Assembly: GCA_016617785.1 (NCBI GenBank)
Contig: JADILM010000001.1
Location: forward strand, 3,100,001-3,164,000
Source: Sporobolomyces roseus
Taxonomy: Eukaryota > Basidiomycota > Microbotryomycetes > Sporidiobolales > Sporidiobolaceae
Length of the DNA: 64,000 nt
Direction of reading: 5' to 3'
In this document: in pieces, positions 1-11,892 of the stretch
Layout of the letters: the number at the start of each line of letters is the position of its first letter
Numbering within the stretch: the first letter of the stretch is position 1
Notes under the pieces: model-generated
The model's input: the letters and a program-made list of their open reading frames with translations, nothing else
The model's database searches: none
What the model was told of the DNA's origin: nothing
Position numbers and translations under genes: made by a program

Positions 1-38
1 TTGACCGCGGCTACTCGAACAGAGGGAAGGGCGCTCAC

Positions 39-83
39 CTTGGGAGCAGTGCGGGTGGCACGAGCAAGAGTTGGAACTAGCAT
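39..83 (-). CDS. Truncated gene, first exon only (possible mitochondrial presequence)
   Basis: An ATG at 83-81 opens 15 codons (MLVPTLARATRTAPK) that end exactly at a consensus donor, gtgagc, with its first base at 38. The rest of the gene lies beyond the left edge. The peptide is rich in Arg, Ala and Thr with no acidic residues, which is the composition of a mitochondrial import signal. That is an inference from 15 residues only and no family can be assigned. It lies upstream of and on the same strand as nothing else in the window, with URA6 ending 490 bp to its right. Confidence 0.45.
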
Positions 84-575
84 GATTGTGAGTGGTAGAG
101 AAGGAGCAAAGTGAGGGGGAAAAAGACTCGGATCTAGGTGTGAGCGAATGAAGTGTCGTCGATTTCAGCCTAAAATATTCGCAACTTCACTCTCAGATCG
201 ACTGCTACCCTTAGATTGATCTCACGACATCTGATCGTTCATGGCGCGTCCTCGACGAGGCGACGATCATGCGTTGGCTGAAAAGTCGTGTGCGAAATTC
301 CGACTTTTTCCGAAGAACGACTGAAACGCAGGCAGCGATTCACACCTACTTCAAACGATAAGAAGCGACGCAGGCAATCGTTTGAAACCAGTTCGCGTCG
401 GCCAACACAACACAGCAAGCTCTGAACAATTCTCTCGTCAAACCATCTCATTCTTCGAGGACGCTGCCTCTCAGCTCGCACTGATTCAGGAAGAGGATAT
501 CGAGCGAGGTAGGTAGATTACTGATAGAATGATCGAAGAGTGGCCGATTATGAATTAGGATGGGCGAGGTATGAT
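84..575. other. Intergenic, URA6 3' side and promoter of the left-edge gene
   Basis: No convincing gene is seen. Short open frames on the minus strand here lack splice sites and overlap one another. The region should hold the 3' UTR of URA6 and the promoter of the truncated minus-strand gene. Confidence 0.5.
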
Positions 576-1883
<1,308 letters not shown>

Positions 1884-2066
1884 CTAGAGTGGATTTGGGT
1901 AGTCTTTCCTAGCTGCACGTTTGTCCAAAGATCTCTTTTGGAGTGCTGTACGATAGAGATATCCCGAAGTTACCACAATCCCGATCACTCCTAAAGGAAT
2001 CGCTAGTCTTTTGAGTAGAGGTGTAGGAGGTCGAGAAGGAGTAGATCGACGAGTAGGAGGAGGCAT
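1884..2066 (-). CDS. 60-residue single-pass membrane microprotein fused head-to-tail with URA6
   Basis: The ORF runs from ATG 2066-2064 to TAG 1886-1884 and encodes 60 residues. A Pro/Arg/Ser/Thr N-terminus (MPPPTRRSTPSRPPTPLLKR) is followed by one hydrophobic segment, LAIPLGVIGIVVTSGYLY (about residues 21-38), and a basic tail ending KDYPNPL. This looks like a small mitochondrial or ER membrane protein. I do not recognise a family. An in-frame upstream ATG at 2141-2139 would add 25 residues; I prefer the inner one because the outer N-terminus is unremarkable. The TAG is followed without a gap by the URA6 ATG on the same strand, and the only upstream spacer is the 222 bp shared with divergent VPS2. 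URA6 therefore has no room for its own promoter outside this coding sequence. Confidence 0.6.
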   Translation of the reverse strand: MPPPTRRSTPSRPPTPLLKRLAIPLGVIGIVVTSGYLYRTALQKRSLDKRAARKDYPNPL

Positions 2067-2288
2067 AGAGGGGATCTTTGTCGAGGTGCGAGAGCGAAAG
2101 AAGAGAGATTTCCAGTTCCCTCGCTTGCTTCTCACTTTCAAGATCGCTGCTTCGGATCAACTACACTTTAAAGTCAACTCTAAACTATCCAACCAACCCA
2201 GCTTGAACCCTCACTCAGATTCAAGTTGATAGTTTTCAGCTCCTTTCCTTTCCCATCGTCATCCGAATCTCTCCCTCTTTAACTCAAT
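2067..2288. promoter_or_regulatory. Bidirectional promoter, microprotein-URA6 / VPS2
   Basis: Only 222 bp separate the start codons of the minus-strand microprotein-URA6 unit and plus-strand VPS2. The spacer is pyrimidine-rich on the plus strand near VPS2. No clear TATA box is seen. It must serve both directions. Confidence 0.5.
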
Positions 2289-2531
2289 ATGAACGTATTC
2301 GTAAGCTCCACTCTACGAACTATTAACTCTATACACCCGCTGACCCTCATTAGCGCTGATAGGAATCCTTGTTTGGTCGATCCAAAACCCCCGCTGAACG
2401 ACTTCGACAACACCAACGTTCTCTACAAAAAGCGCAACGAGAGTTGGATCGAGAGCGTTCGAAACTAGAACAACAAGAGAAGAAGTTGATCATGGATATC
2501 AAGAATGGTGCTAGGAAAGGAGAAATCGTTC

Positions 2532-2572
<41 letters not shown>

Positions 2573-3326
2573 GAATGGAGCTAATCAAGTTGGGTGAATG
2601 AGATGTAGGGTTCATGTAAAGTCATGGCGAAAGATTTGGTTAGGACTAGGAGATATATAAGCAAATTCTATACAATGAAAACCCAATTACAAGCAGTTTC
2701 ACTCCGACTCCAATCTTTACGTTCGAATCAATCAATGGCGGAAGCTATGAAAGGAGCTACCAAAGTACGTAACCCTCTTCTCTTCCCTTTGTACTTCCTG
2801 TGCTTTCGCTGATGATCGAGTTTTGAGTGAGTTAAGGCAATGAGTCTCATGTCGAGACAGATGAACTTGCCTCAAATTCAAAAGATCCTACAAGATTTCG
2901 AAAAGGAGAGCAGCATGATGGATATGAAAGAAGAAATGATGGGTGAAGCAGTCGACGATGTCATGGAGGATAACGATGGAGAAATGGAAGAAGAAGAAGG
3001 GGATAGGATTTTGGAAGAAGTTTTGGCAGAGATTGGAGTGTCAGTCGGTCAACAGGTACGTCTGAATTCTCGCTCGTTATCTTTGAATGGCATGAGGTAC
3101 TGATAGTTTGACTTGGGACTGGCAGTTGGGAGAAGCACCAACGGCGACTCCTGCGAGTTCGACAGCGGAACCTGGCTTGAGAAGAGCGGTTGCAGTTGGT
3201 GAATCTTCGGGAGGACCTTCTTCATCGAGTGCGGGAGCAGCGAGTGGTGGTGCGAGTGGAGGAGGAGGAGCAGGTGGAGAAATCGACGATTTACAAGCGA
3301 GGTTGGATCAGCTTCGAAGGGATTAA
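2289..3326 (+). CDS. VPS2: ESCRT-III subunit Vps2/CHMP2 (Did4)
   Basis: Vps2 is an ESCRT-III subunit that polymerises with Vps24 on endosomes to cut intralumenal vesicles, and recruits Vps4 through its C-terminal MIM1 helix. A 12-nt first exon (MNVF) joins exon 2 at 2363 to give FGRSKTPAERLRQHQRSLQK; then ERSKLEQQEKKLIMDIK, MAKDLVRTRRYISKF, AMKGATKAMSLMSRQM and NLPQIQKILQDFEKE follow the CHMP2A order closely. An acidic stretch and a Gly/Ser linker precede the MIM1-like end LQARLDQLRRD. Exons are 2289-2300, 2363-2527, 2609-2764, 2837-3055 and 3126-3326. Intron 2 uses a GTTCGT donor and carries a (TC)18 tract. The exon 2/3 join keeps the same spacing as the human protein, which supports this donor. 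Confidence 0.95.
2535..2570. repeat. (TC)18 microsatellite inside a VPS2 intron
   Basis: An uninterrupted TC dinucleotide run of 36 bases lies just 3' of the GTTCGT donor of VPS2 intron 2. It extends the intron's pyrimidine content and should be length-variable between strains. Confidence 0.95.
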
Positions 3327-3702
3327 AGGTTCGAGGAATGTACACTTGTGGCTCGGGGGTTGTGTTGTGTTGTAAGGGATTCTATACGTGTTAATCTCTC
3401 GACTTCTTAGGGGAGGGCGTGACGACCATCTCTTATTCAGAGTACAATCTGAAGAACGCCCTGTGTTCGAGGCTGCGAGCTTGTCGGCAGTCAAGCTTCC
3501 TTTCGCACCTTCAAGTAGGACTTTCAAAGATTTCACGGCACTTCTCTCTGGTCCCACGAGCGAGCCGGAGACAGCTTGGGGATGGCCTGGTTGCTTTCGG
3601 CTACAGACTGCTCAAAATCGCCTCGGACTTACTTCTCTCGCTCCTCTTCCAGCTTTCCCTCTTCCTCTTTCCTTTATCTCCCATATCCTTCTTGATTCGC
3701 TG

Positions 3703-4143
3703 ATGGAAGAGTTCCAAAGAGCGGAATCGACAGCCCTGAAATGGGTCGACGAAATCTCAAAGGATATCTCAACTGCCGAAGGTGAATCCGTCAATCCTGA
3801 TCGAGTCGCCACGATCGAGTATATCAAAGATGGCATCAAACGGGAATGGCGCGGGATGGAAGATCACGAGCAATCACAAGTCAACGTTGATCTCAGGAAG
3901 TTGTCGTATCACATCAGACGCCATCCTCGTTACGCTGAGTTGATACATGTCCTCAAGATCAACCGTGATGCGTCTTCGCCCGAACAAGTGTCAGTAAGGC
4001 GAGAACCGCTCGAAGTATATCTCAACGTCGATGAGCATTGTCTGATCTCCATTTTCGTTCGATCTCGACAGGAGCACTTACGATTGCCCGCAATCGGTCG
4101 CTTTCTCAAGAGGCAAAGAGGAGGGCATAATATGGTAGCTTGA
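3703..4143 (+). CDS. Hypothetical protein, 146 residues
   Basis: A single open frame from ATG 3703 to TGA at 4143. The frame stays open upstream to about 3388 but contains no ATG there, so the gene may have an unseen 5' exon. The product is charged and mostly helical in appearance (MEEFQRAESTALKWVDEISK at the start, a basic C-terminus RFLKRQRGGHNMVA). I recognise no domain, and no consensus intron is needed. It sits downstream of VPS2 on the same strand. It could be a lineage-specific gene or a chance ORF. Confidence 0.35.
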   Translation: MEEFQRAESTALKWVDEISKDISTAEGESVNPDRVATIEYIKDGIKREWRGMEDHEQSQVNVDLRKLSYHIRRHPRYAELIHVLKINRDASSPEQVSVRREPLEVYLNVDEHCLISIFVRSRQEHLRLPAIGRFLKRQRGGHNMVA

Positions 4144-4524
4144 CACTCTCCTAAATCCTCCCGAGAATGCGAACAGGACACTGAAGATTTTACGATGGAA
4201 TAGCCAATCGCACTTCGAGAAACAGCAAGCTCATCCGCTCACTCCTTGTCGCACGCCTTTCCATCCCTCTCCTGGCGTCAACAAGCGATCTACTCCAGGG
4301 GCTTTTGGTAGTACGAAAGGGGAATAGTGGAAGAGCTAGGAATTGACTGTGATTGACGATTTTGTGTAGGACTTTAGCTCATTGTCATCTCGTGCTATTG
4401 CCGCAGTAACAATCCCAGCTTGCGCTCTTCGACTAGATCCTCTCAGAACTACCCCTTCCCTCGCAATTTGAGGCGTGTTGGCCCTAGTCAAATTGGGTAT
4501 CTTTCGTTCAAGCGTCTCGAAAAG
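4144..4524. other. Convergent 3' region, hypothetical ORF / ELF1
   Basis: No gene seen. The right half is pyrimidine-rich and probably contains the ELF1 3' UTR. Confidence 0.5.
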
Positions 4525-5324
4525 CTACTCATCATCATCCTCTCCCACATTCGCGCCTCCTCCTCCCGCATCATCATCATCGTCCTCATCATCCTGCACA
4601 ACCCTATTCCTCTTGTTCTTATTCTTCGAGATATCCATATCCGGTAAATCCTCATCACTATCGCTCTCGACCGTCGCCGCACTCTTCTTCCCACTTTTCC
4701 TCCTCGATTCCTCCTCCTCTTCTTCCTCCTCTTCATCTGATTCGTCTCGTGATCGCTTCTTCTTCTTCTTTGCAGCTGTTGAATCTTTCTTCTTCTGAGA
4801 AGAGGCTGAGGGTTGATCTTCGATTCCCCCCATTTGAGCTTGTCGTGAGGAAGAAGGTGCATTTGCGGCGGAGGCGGCATCGATCCATGCAGAGTAAACA
4901 TCAATGGGTTCATCCAAATCTGCGAAAACAACAAAACTGAAATCAATTTCTCTGCGAAACCTGAGAGTTTTGGCAATATTGCGTGAAACTCACGAGTGAT
5001 ATCCATCTATTCTCATCACATATCCTCGATTCTATCAGCCCTTACTCGAAATAGGAGAGAGAGAATGAAGCGTTTTACGGAATAAGATTGACCACAATCC
5101 TTACAATCCAACCTAGCAATATGTAACTTGTTGTCCATTTTACAAGTGACTGAACCCTGATGAGCACAAAAGATACATCTGAAACTCTTATCTGTCCATC
5201 CCTCTCTCGCTCACTTGATCAGTTTTTGGGCGAAGAGATGAGAGGAAAGGGGGAGGAGATGGGACGAACCAAGGACCGTCTTGACGCGAGATTGGGGCTT
5301 CTTTGCTGATTTACGTTTACCCAT
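4525..5324 (-). CDS. ELF1: Transcription elongation factor Elf1 (ELOF1)
   Basis: Elf1 is a small zinc protein that travels with RNA polymerase II, helps it pass nucleosomes and acts in transcription-coupled repair. The start MGKRKSAKKPQ is the conserved basic tail. Four cysteines form the zinc ribbon: RCIFCAHQGSVTCKMD and ARLDCKDCGQSYS. After two further joins comes LDEPIDVYSAWIDA, the family's hallmark. A 13-nt micro-exon (4994-5006) is needed to bridge CGQSYS to THLDEPID in frame (YSMDITHLDEP). The remaining roughly 105 residues are a Lys/Glu/Asp-rich tail (poly-Glu, poly-Lys, poly-Asp and a Gly run) with no counterpart in the 83-residue human protein, though acidic tails are common in fungal Elf1. 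It is divergent from the SCOT gene, 398 bp away. Confidence 0.93.
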
Positions 5325-5722
5325 TACCGTCTAGAGGAGTAGGTGGGGGTTCTCGAGGAGAGTTGAGAGGTTGAAACGCAGATACAAAAGTGTAGAAGAG
5401 CGAGGAGAGTACTTGGTCGATTTACTGGATACTCAGAGGGGTCTCTCTGAATAGTCTGATGGTCTGGCTAGCGTGTCGAGTGAGAAGAGTGAGGAGGGAA
5501 AAGGGGGAGGTGTTCTCATCATTAACTCAAAACGAATTTCGCTGATTTTTCGATGGATATGTTTCGATAATAGAGAGTACAAGAGTTTCAAGTATTGAGT
5601 ATACGACACCCCGAAAAGAGGGAAGAATAGATCAAAGCAGGACTTTGGCGAGAGTCGTCTAAATTCTCCCCACTGAGCGAATTTCTTCTCTCTCTCTCTC
5701 CTCCTCCTCACTCTTCGTCAAG
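5325..5722. promoter_or_regulatory. Divergent promoter, ELF1 / SCOT
   Basis: 398 bp between the two start codons. A CT-rich stretch of about 20 bases lies just before the SCOT ATG, as expected of a fungal 5' leader. No recognised operator. Confidence 0.4.
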
Positions 5723-8397
5723 ATGCTCTCCCTCCTTCCCTCAACGCGTACCTTACGAACACAGGTAAGCACCTCCCTCTCTTTCCTTGACCTTCGCTCG
5801 CTCACAAACTTTCCTTTTAGCTTCCCGCTCGTTCAGCGATTCGTTCGCTCTCCACCTCTGTCCCTCGATTCGAAGTAAAGAAATCAGTTTCAAAGATCTG
5901 GTCATCACCGGAAGAAGCAGTAAAGGATGTCAAAGGGGATTCAATCGTTCTTTCGGGAGGTAAGTTTCGTTGCCGCGGTTCGGCTTTAATTCTTCAACGA
6001 GTCATCGAGAACGCAAGAGGGATAGCTGAGAGTATACGAGGAGTGAATATGGGCTGCTCGGGAGAACAGTCATTGCGTTTGGAGCAGGGCGTATCGGAGG
6101 ATACCGCAAATTGAGAGGAATTATCGGAACACGATCAGCCGCGACCCTTCATACTCGATAAATCTATCACTCGTCTAGCCAGGATTGATCAGTAGCATCT
6201 ATACATCTTGTAGAAGGCGGAGCTGGAGCAAAATTATACCGTTTCCAAAGTTTCGAAACTGACACTTCTTCGTTCTCTTTTTCGTTGATTTGTTAGGTTT
6301 CGGATTATGTGGAACTGCTGGTACGCCCCTTACCTCTCTATATCTTTCTCGCGCAATATCGTGCTGACAAGGAGGAATGTCCAGACACTTTGATTGGAGC
6401 ACTTGCGAAACGACCAGAAGTCAAGAACTTGACTTGCGTTTCGAACAATGCTGGAGTTGGGAAATTCGGACTTGGTACGCTCATCGTATCCTCTACCTCA
6501 CTATCGAAGAGGAATACGAGCTGACGAACGGTTTCTGTGAGGGATCAGGTGCTTTACTTCATTCGGGTCAAGTTTCGAAAATGATTTCATCTTACCTTGG
6601 AGCGAACAAAGTGAGTCTCCTCTTCTCCTTTACTATCGATCGACGTTTTCGGATAGTAGTTGATGAGACCCCCCTTCGTTTTCTAGCATTTCGAATCCCT
6701 CTACCTAAACGGACAAATCTCACTCGAGCTCACTCCTCAAGGATCACTAGCTGAGCGTTGTCGAGCAGGAGGAGCTGGTATCCCCGCTTTCTACACTCCC
6801 TCAGGTTTCGGTACCGCTGTTCAAACAGGAGAGATCCCAATCCGTTACAAGGAGGGAGGGAAAGAGGTCGAGATTCCTGGTAAAGCGAGGGAAGTGAGGG
6901 AGTTCAATGGGAAAGGGTATTTGATGGAGGAGGCTATCAAAGGTGATTACGCTTTGATCAAGGTTTGGAAAGCGGATGAATACGGAAATTGTATTTTCAG
7001 GTGAGCTTACTTCTTCTTCTCACTGTGGAAACGAGCTCGAAAGAGAGAGGGAGCTGATGAGATTGAGGACGAGCGGTCAGATACGCGAATCAAAACTTTT
7101 CGGGAGCTATGGCGAGATCTGCGAAGATGACGATTGTAGAAGCGGAGGAAATCGTCCCTGTTGGCACTTTCGACCCGAATCACGTTCACCTTCCAGGTGT
7201 CTTGTACGTCTTCCCCCTCGCTCCGCACATTTCTGCACGACTGACGAGGTTGGAGCGATTTTGTAGCGTGAACCGAGTTGTTCAATCGACGACTGCGAAG
7301 AGGGTCGAAGTTGAGGTGTTGAGGGACGATGGCAACTCGGGAACGGACAAGAGTGAGGCTGCTCAACGAAGGGACAGGATCGCGAAACGTGCTGCTAAGG
7401 AACTCAAAGAGGGTGTGAGTTCTCGATAACTTCTCTTTCTCGTAACGTCGTTTCGGAGCAGGTATACTGATTTCGGAATGCGAGGGTGGTAGATGTACGT
7501 CAACTTGGGTGTGGGTATGCCTACTCTCGCACCGGCGTTCATGGAACCTGGATCTGTCATTCACATGCAATCAGAAAACGGAATTCTCGGTCAGTCCCCT
7601 CGCTTTCTTGCCTTCTCCCCCTCCTCTCACCGAGCTTACTATTCGTCGTTCAAATACAGGTATGGGACCTTACCCAACGAAAGAGCAAGTTGATCCCGAC
7701 ATCATCAACGCCGGAAAAGAGACTGTCACTCTCCTCCCCGGTGCTTCAACTTTCGATTCCTGTGAATCATTCGGCATGATCCGTGGAGGACACGTCGACG
7801 TCTCGATGCTTGGAGCTATGCAAGTATCCGCAAATGGTGATCTCGCGAATTACATGATTCCCGGTAAAATGGTCAAGGGTATGGGAGGTGCTATGGATCT
7901 CGTTTCGAACCCTGATCAAACAAAGATCGTTGTTGTCATGGTGAGCTCGTCCCTTACTCTTCTCGAGACTCTCAGACGGGATCTGATCGAGTTGGGTTTG
8001 AATGAATAGGATCACGTTGCGAAGGGAGGCAAGCACAAGATTCTCGATGAATGCTCATTGCCCGTCACTGGAGTCAACTGTGTTTCGACTATCATCACTG
8101 ATCGTACGTTATCATTTCCTGCCCTTTCCCTCCCCTCGCTTAACGTTGGCTGACCGATCCCCTCGAATCGCTCGTTTGTAGTCTGTGTTTTCCAAGTCGA
8201 CCGAAAAGCAAAGAAGCTGGTCTTGACTGAGTTGGCGGCTGGTGTTACCGAGGAAGATGTCCGAAAAGCTACTGGTGCGAAGTACGAAACTTCTCCAGAT
8301 CTAAAGGTGAGCTTTCGAATCTTCACATATGCCTTCCCACTTGCTTCTGTACTGACGATCTCACTTGCTTCTCGTCGTATAGCAAATGCTCGAATAA
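5723..8397 (+). CDS. Succinyl-CoA:3-ketoacid CoA-transferase, mitochondrial (SCOT/OXCT)
   Basis: Transfers CoA from succinyl-CoA to acetoacetate in the mitochondrial matrix, allowing ketone-body use. The first 35 or so residues ([20 protein letters not shown]...) are Arg/Ser/Leu-rich with no acids, a typical presequence. The alpha half contains [28 protein letters not shown] and the [20 protein letters not shown] segment; the beta half begins near [14 protein letters not shown] and contains the catalytic-glutamate motif SENGILGMGPYP, followed by [16 protein letters not shown] and [15 protein letters not shown] sequence. Both halves are complete and in one polypeptide, as in eukaryotic SCOT. 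The final exon is very short (QMLE, stop at 8397). One intron, 5960-6296, is 337 nt against about 60 nt for the others. Confidence 0.95.
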
Positions 8398-9579
8398 GCT
8401 ATTCGGCATGATAGAGGGTGAGGTCGAGTGGGCGTCGTTCTGATTGAGGTTCTTTTTGTTTGTTTTCGCATTTTCGTTTCTTCTTCTCCTTTTCTTCCTA
8501 TCTATATACTTCGGTCAAGGGCTATTGATGCAGAGGGATCACGTTCATGTCGACCTGCTCTCGTCCGCGCAATGCGAGAGGTTGACTGATTATCGTGCGA
8601 GACTCAAGCCCGAGAAAGTTCGAAAGTTCGAAAGAGACGATTCAGAATCTCAAGGTTCCTCTCATTCGAGGTGATCACGGAGCAGGCTATGGAAGAGCGT
8701 CCGATTCGATGTTTGTTCTAGTGCGTGTCAGATCGCCTCTGGTCTCTTGATTGTCCTTGCTAGCAAGAACGGCGGAAACAAGAATGCAAAAAAGCGAGAA
8801 ACGAGGACAGCTTGCGTCCAGCTCGCGCTGTGAAGCAGACGATGCCGCGCTCTGATGGAGCTTATGAGTCAGTAACAAGCTGTTTTCGAGGCGGTAGACG
8901 CCTCGAGAAAGAGGGCAGAAGAGCAGAAAGCGAATCGAGGAGAATCCTGCGAAGCTAGCCCGTACACCTCTCCGAAGCGTCGAGCTCCGCGCGGGTGTTT
9001 TACAAGAGCACGTCTACGTTCATCGAGGCTGGATCCAAGCCAGTCTGAGGACAGGAAGTGAAGGGGAAGAGGACAAGAGATTGAACGAAATCTCGTTGGT
9101 TCCTCACACCTCACCTCGTCGCTAGGGGTGCTCTAATTCGCCTGGCTTTCGCACTACAGCCACTCGCAAGTTCTACGTGAATCTGTCAAAGTTCGCCAGC
9201 TTCAATTGAAGAAAGAAATCGCTCAACTCCCCCGCTCTCCGATCAACCTCGGGAACAGCTCTACAACACTTGCAAGACGGTTCAGGTGGAACAGAAGGCG
9301 CTATTAGACGTACACAAGGTTAGTCCACGCTCTATCGAGTGTCTAGAGCAGGGAACCGCTCGCTGCGGGGGAAAAACGCCGAATTCGCTTCTCTCGGCTT
9401 GGTTAAGGCGTAAGGGGATGAATCAAGCGCCCGGGAGACAGATCAGGATCAGTAGCGAGAGCTAATCCTCTCGGAAGAGCTCGCTGACTCTTTTCATTCG
9501 TTTCGCAACAGCTTCCTTCTTCTCCTATTCGGCCCTATTCGACCAACTCAGCTCGTATAATCAGCGACACTCAATCAAT
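8398..9579. other. 1.2 kb region between SCOT and the Zn2Cys6 regulator
   Basis: No supported gene. A 48-codon frame from an ATG at 8528 has no family features. The right part should be the promoter and leader of the ERT1-like gene; GC-rich blocks near 9428 are visible but match nothing I can name. Confidence 0.4.
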
Positions 9580-11793
9580 ATGACATCTCCTTCGACAAAC
9601 TATCAGCCGATAGCTCCAGCTCCCCCTTCCCCTGCTCAAAATCTCGCTTCCCTACAATCCTATCAACCCATCGCTTCGACTTCTGCGACTCCCTCCTCTA
9701 GTGCTCCCCCTCCAACCCTCAAGAGCAATTCTCCGAAACCCTCAGCTCGATCAGGACCACCAGCGAAGAAGAAACGAAGAAGTAAAGTCGAATCAGCATG
9801 TCGATTCTGTCGAAAATCTCACATGGCTTGCGACGGTCAACGACCCTGTGCTCGTTGCGTCAAAAGGGAGATCGCTCATCTGTGTACCGATGAACCGACG
9901 CAGCCTAGTCAACCTTCGACCCCTCCAAGTGCTGCTCCAGCCGCGGCTCACGTTCCTGAAACTTCAGCAAATTCGACTCCCGCTCCGTTACACGTAACGA
10001 GTCATCAACAGCATCACCCTCCACATCATCATCATCATCAGCAACAGTCGCACCATTCACAGCATGGAGACGCAAACTCAGATCCGAATAATGTGTTGAA
10101 TACGCTAGGTTTAGATATTGGAGCTGCATTGAGAGGGAATGGAGCGAATACTGGAGGAGGAGGAGGGAACCCGCTAGCTGGGATTCATGGATCATTGTTC
10201 GGCTCGAATCCTCATCAACATCAAGAACAGCATTCTCCAGCTTATGGCGATTTTAACATGGCACTCGTGAGCGAAAACCTTTCATCTAGCTCTGTTTCGG
10301 CGATACTGATTCGAGGCTTGATACAGCTCGATCTCGCGAATGATGGACTCGGAGCTGGATTAGGACTCGATATGACCACGACGGGAGATAGTGAATTCCA
10401 AGGTCTCGGATTGAGGTGAGCATTCCTCGTTTACTTCCCTACTTCTCACGCTGACTCTACATTGCAGCGAGTTCCTCGCATCTCTCAACGACGCTCCTTA
10501 CCTACCTCACAACGACTCGCCAGCTCCAGTCGCCTCGACTTCATCAAATCAGATTGGAGGTTTACCAATCAACAACCTCGACACTGCTACTACTGTTACG
10601 CCATCGACTGAGACTGCGAGTGGAACTGGGAAAGAGAAGGAGAAAGAGAAAGAGAAGATTACGAGTACAGGACCTAGTGTACCAGGTTCTCCGATCAACA
10701 AGTGAGCCTATCTCTCCATTTCTCTTCGTCTTCGAATCGAACTGACGAATGTGGTGTGCATAGAACGGAACGCTTCCTCCTCACTGCAGCAGATCAGAAA
10801 GATGGTTCAAGATCAGATCGATTAGCTCGAGTAATTCATGCCAAATTCGAAGCTGGATTGTTACGACCTTACAATCATGTTGCGGGATACACGAGATTGA
10901 TGAAATGGATGGCAGACAAGTGAGTGGTCTCTCCTGTGTCGTTGTTCTATCTTGAGCTGATTCTAGATTCTCGACGATTTCAGCATGTCGGCGAGTTCTC
11001 GACAACGAACTCTCCATACTCTGAGCGAGTTCCGACCGACTTTCCGAGTAGGCAGTCTCTTCTTGTTCTTTCTCTGCGTCTCTCGCTGACTCGTCCACGT
11101 GAACAGGCTATCGCATCAGGTCTTACCGATCTCGATTTGGTGTTCATCGAAGAAGCTTTTGAGCGGTTACTGCTGGATTACGATCGAGTCTTCTCGAGCA
11201 TGGGTATCCCTTCATGTCTGTGGAGACGAACTGGAGAGATCTACAAGGGCAACAAAGAGTTTGCTGCATTAGGTGCGTCGCCCTCCTCTTTTCGCTCGAT
11301 GGATCGATCTGACCTTCTTCCGATGTGTGTGCAGTCGGTGTACCAATTGAGAACCTACAAGGAGGGAAGCTAGCGATCTATGAGCTCATGGCGGAAGAAT
11401 CTGCGGTCAACTATTGGGAGAAGTATGGAAACGTTAGTCTCTTTCTCTTTCTCTTTGTCGCTTCTGCTCTGTATTGTGATGTCGCTTCCGACCTGTCTCG
11501 GGATCGTAGCTCTCCGTCTCAAGCTGTCGCTGACCTTTCTCGTCTCACTACAGATCGCTTTCGATGTCGGACAAAAAGCAGTTCTCACCTCTTGCGTTCT
11601 CATCAATCAATCCATCCTCTCTCGCTCCCAGAAACGAAAACGAAATCAACTCTCGAACGATGCTTCGAATTCGACAGCAGCGAAGAAGAAGGTACCGGAA
11701 GAAGCGATGGTTTCGGCAGCGTTCAGCTTTACGATCAGGAGGGACTCTTATGGTATACCATCGATGATAGTCGGGAACTTTCTTTCTTTGTGA
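9580..11793 (+). CDS. Zn2Cys6 transcription factor with PAS domain, Ert1/Rds2 type
   Basis: A nuclear regulator of the family that controls gluconeogenesis and use of non-fermentable carbon in yeasts. After a Pro/Ser/Ala leader and the basic run KKKRR, the binuclear cluster is complete: ACRFCRKSHMACDGQRPC then CVKREIAHLC. A long disordered region with His-rich and Gly-rich runs follows, then exons giving LLRPYNHVAGYTRLMKWM, a stretch with SEFRPTFR, and the PAS-like C-terminal block (DYDRVFSSMGIPSCLWRR, ENLQGGKLAIYELM). Introns begin near 10269, 10416, 10700, 10920, 11047, 11272 and 11432. The last exon encodes a Lys/Arg stretch and ends at 11793. Zinc cluster plus PAS in this arrangement is diagnostic of the Ert1/AcuK group; which subgroup is uncertain. 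Confidence 0.88.
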
Positions 11794-11892
11794 TTCTATT
11801 GTATCAACAATTTGCAAACATTCCAGCTATCAAAATACAAGGCATAACGGGGAATATCGACTACAAAGTTACACTCGAGTGGCATGCCTCGT

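Noticed and set aside
4488..5006. 172-codon minus-strand frame over ELF1
   Set aside because: It is a wrong-frame reading through ELF1 introns and its acidic tail; splicing gives a clear Elf1 protein.
8560..8645. tRNA-like gttcgaaagttcgaaag sequence
   Set aside because: The T-loop-like piece is only a short direct repeat; no matching acceptor stem or A-box.
8528..8674. 48-codon ATG-led frame after SCOT
   Set aside because: Too short, no features, lies where SCOT 3' UTR is expected.
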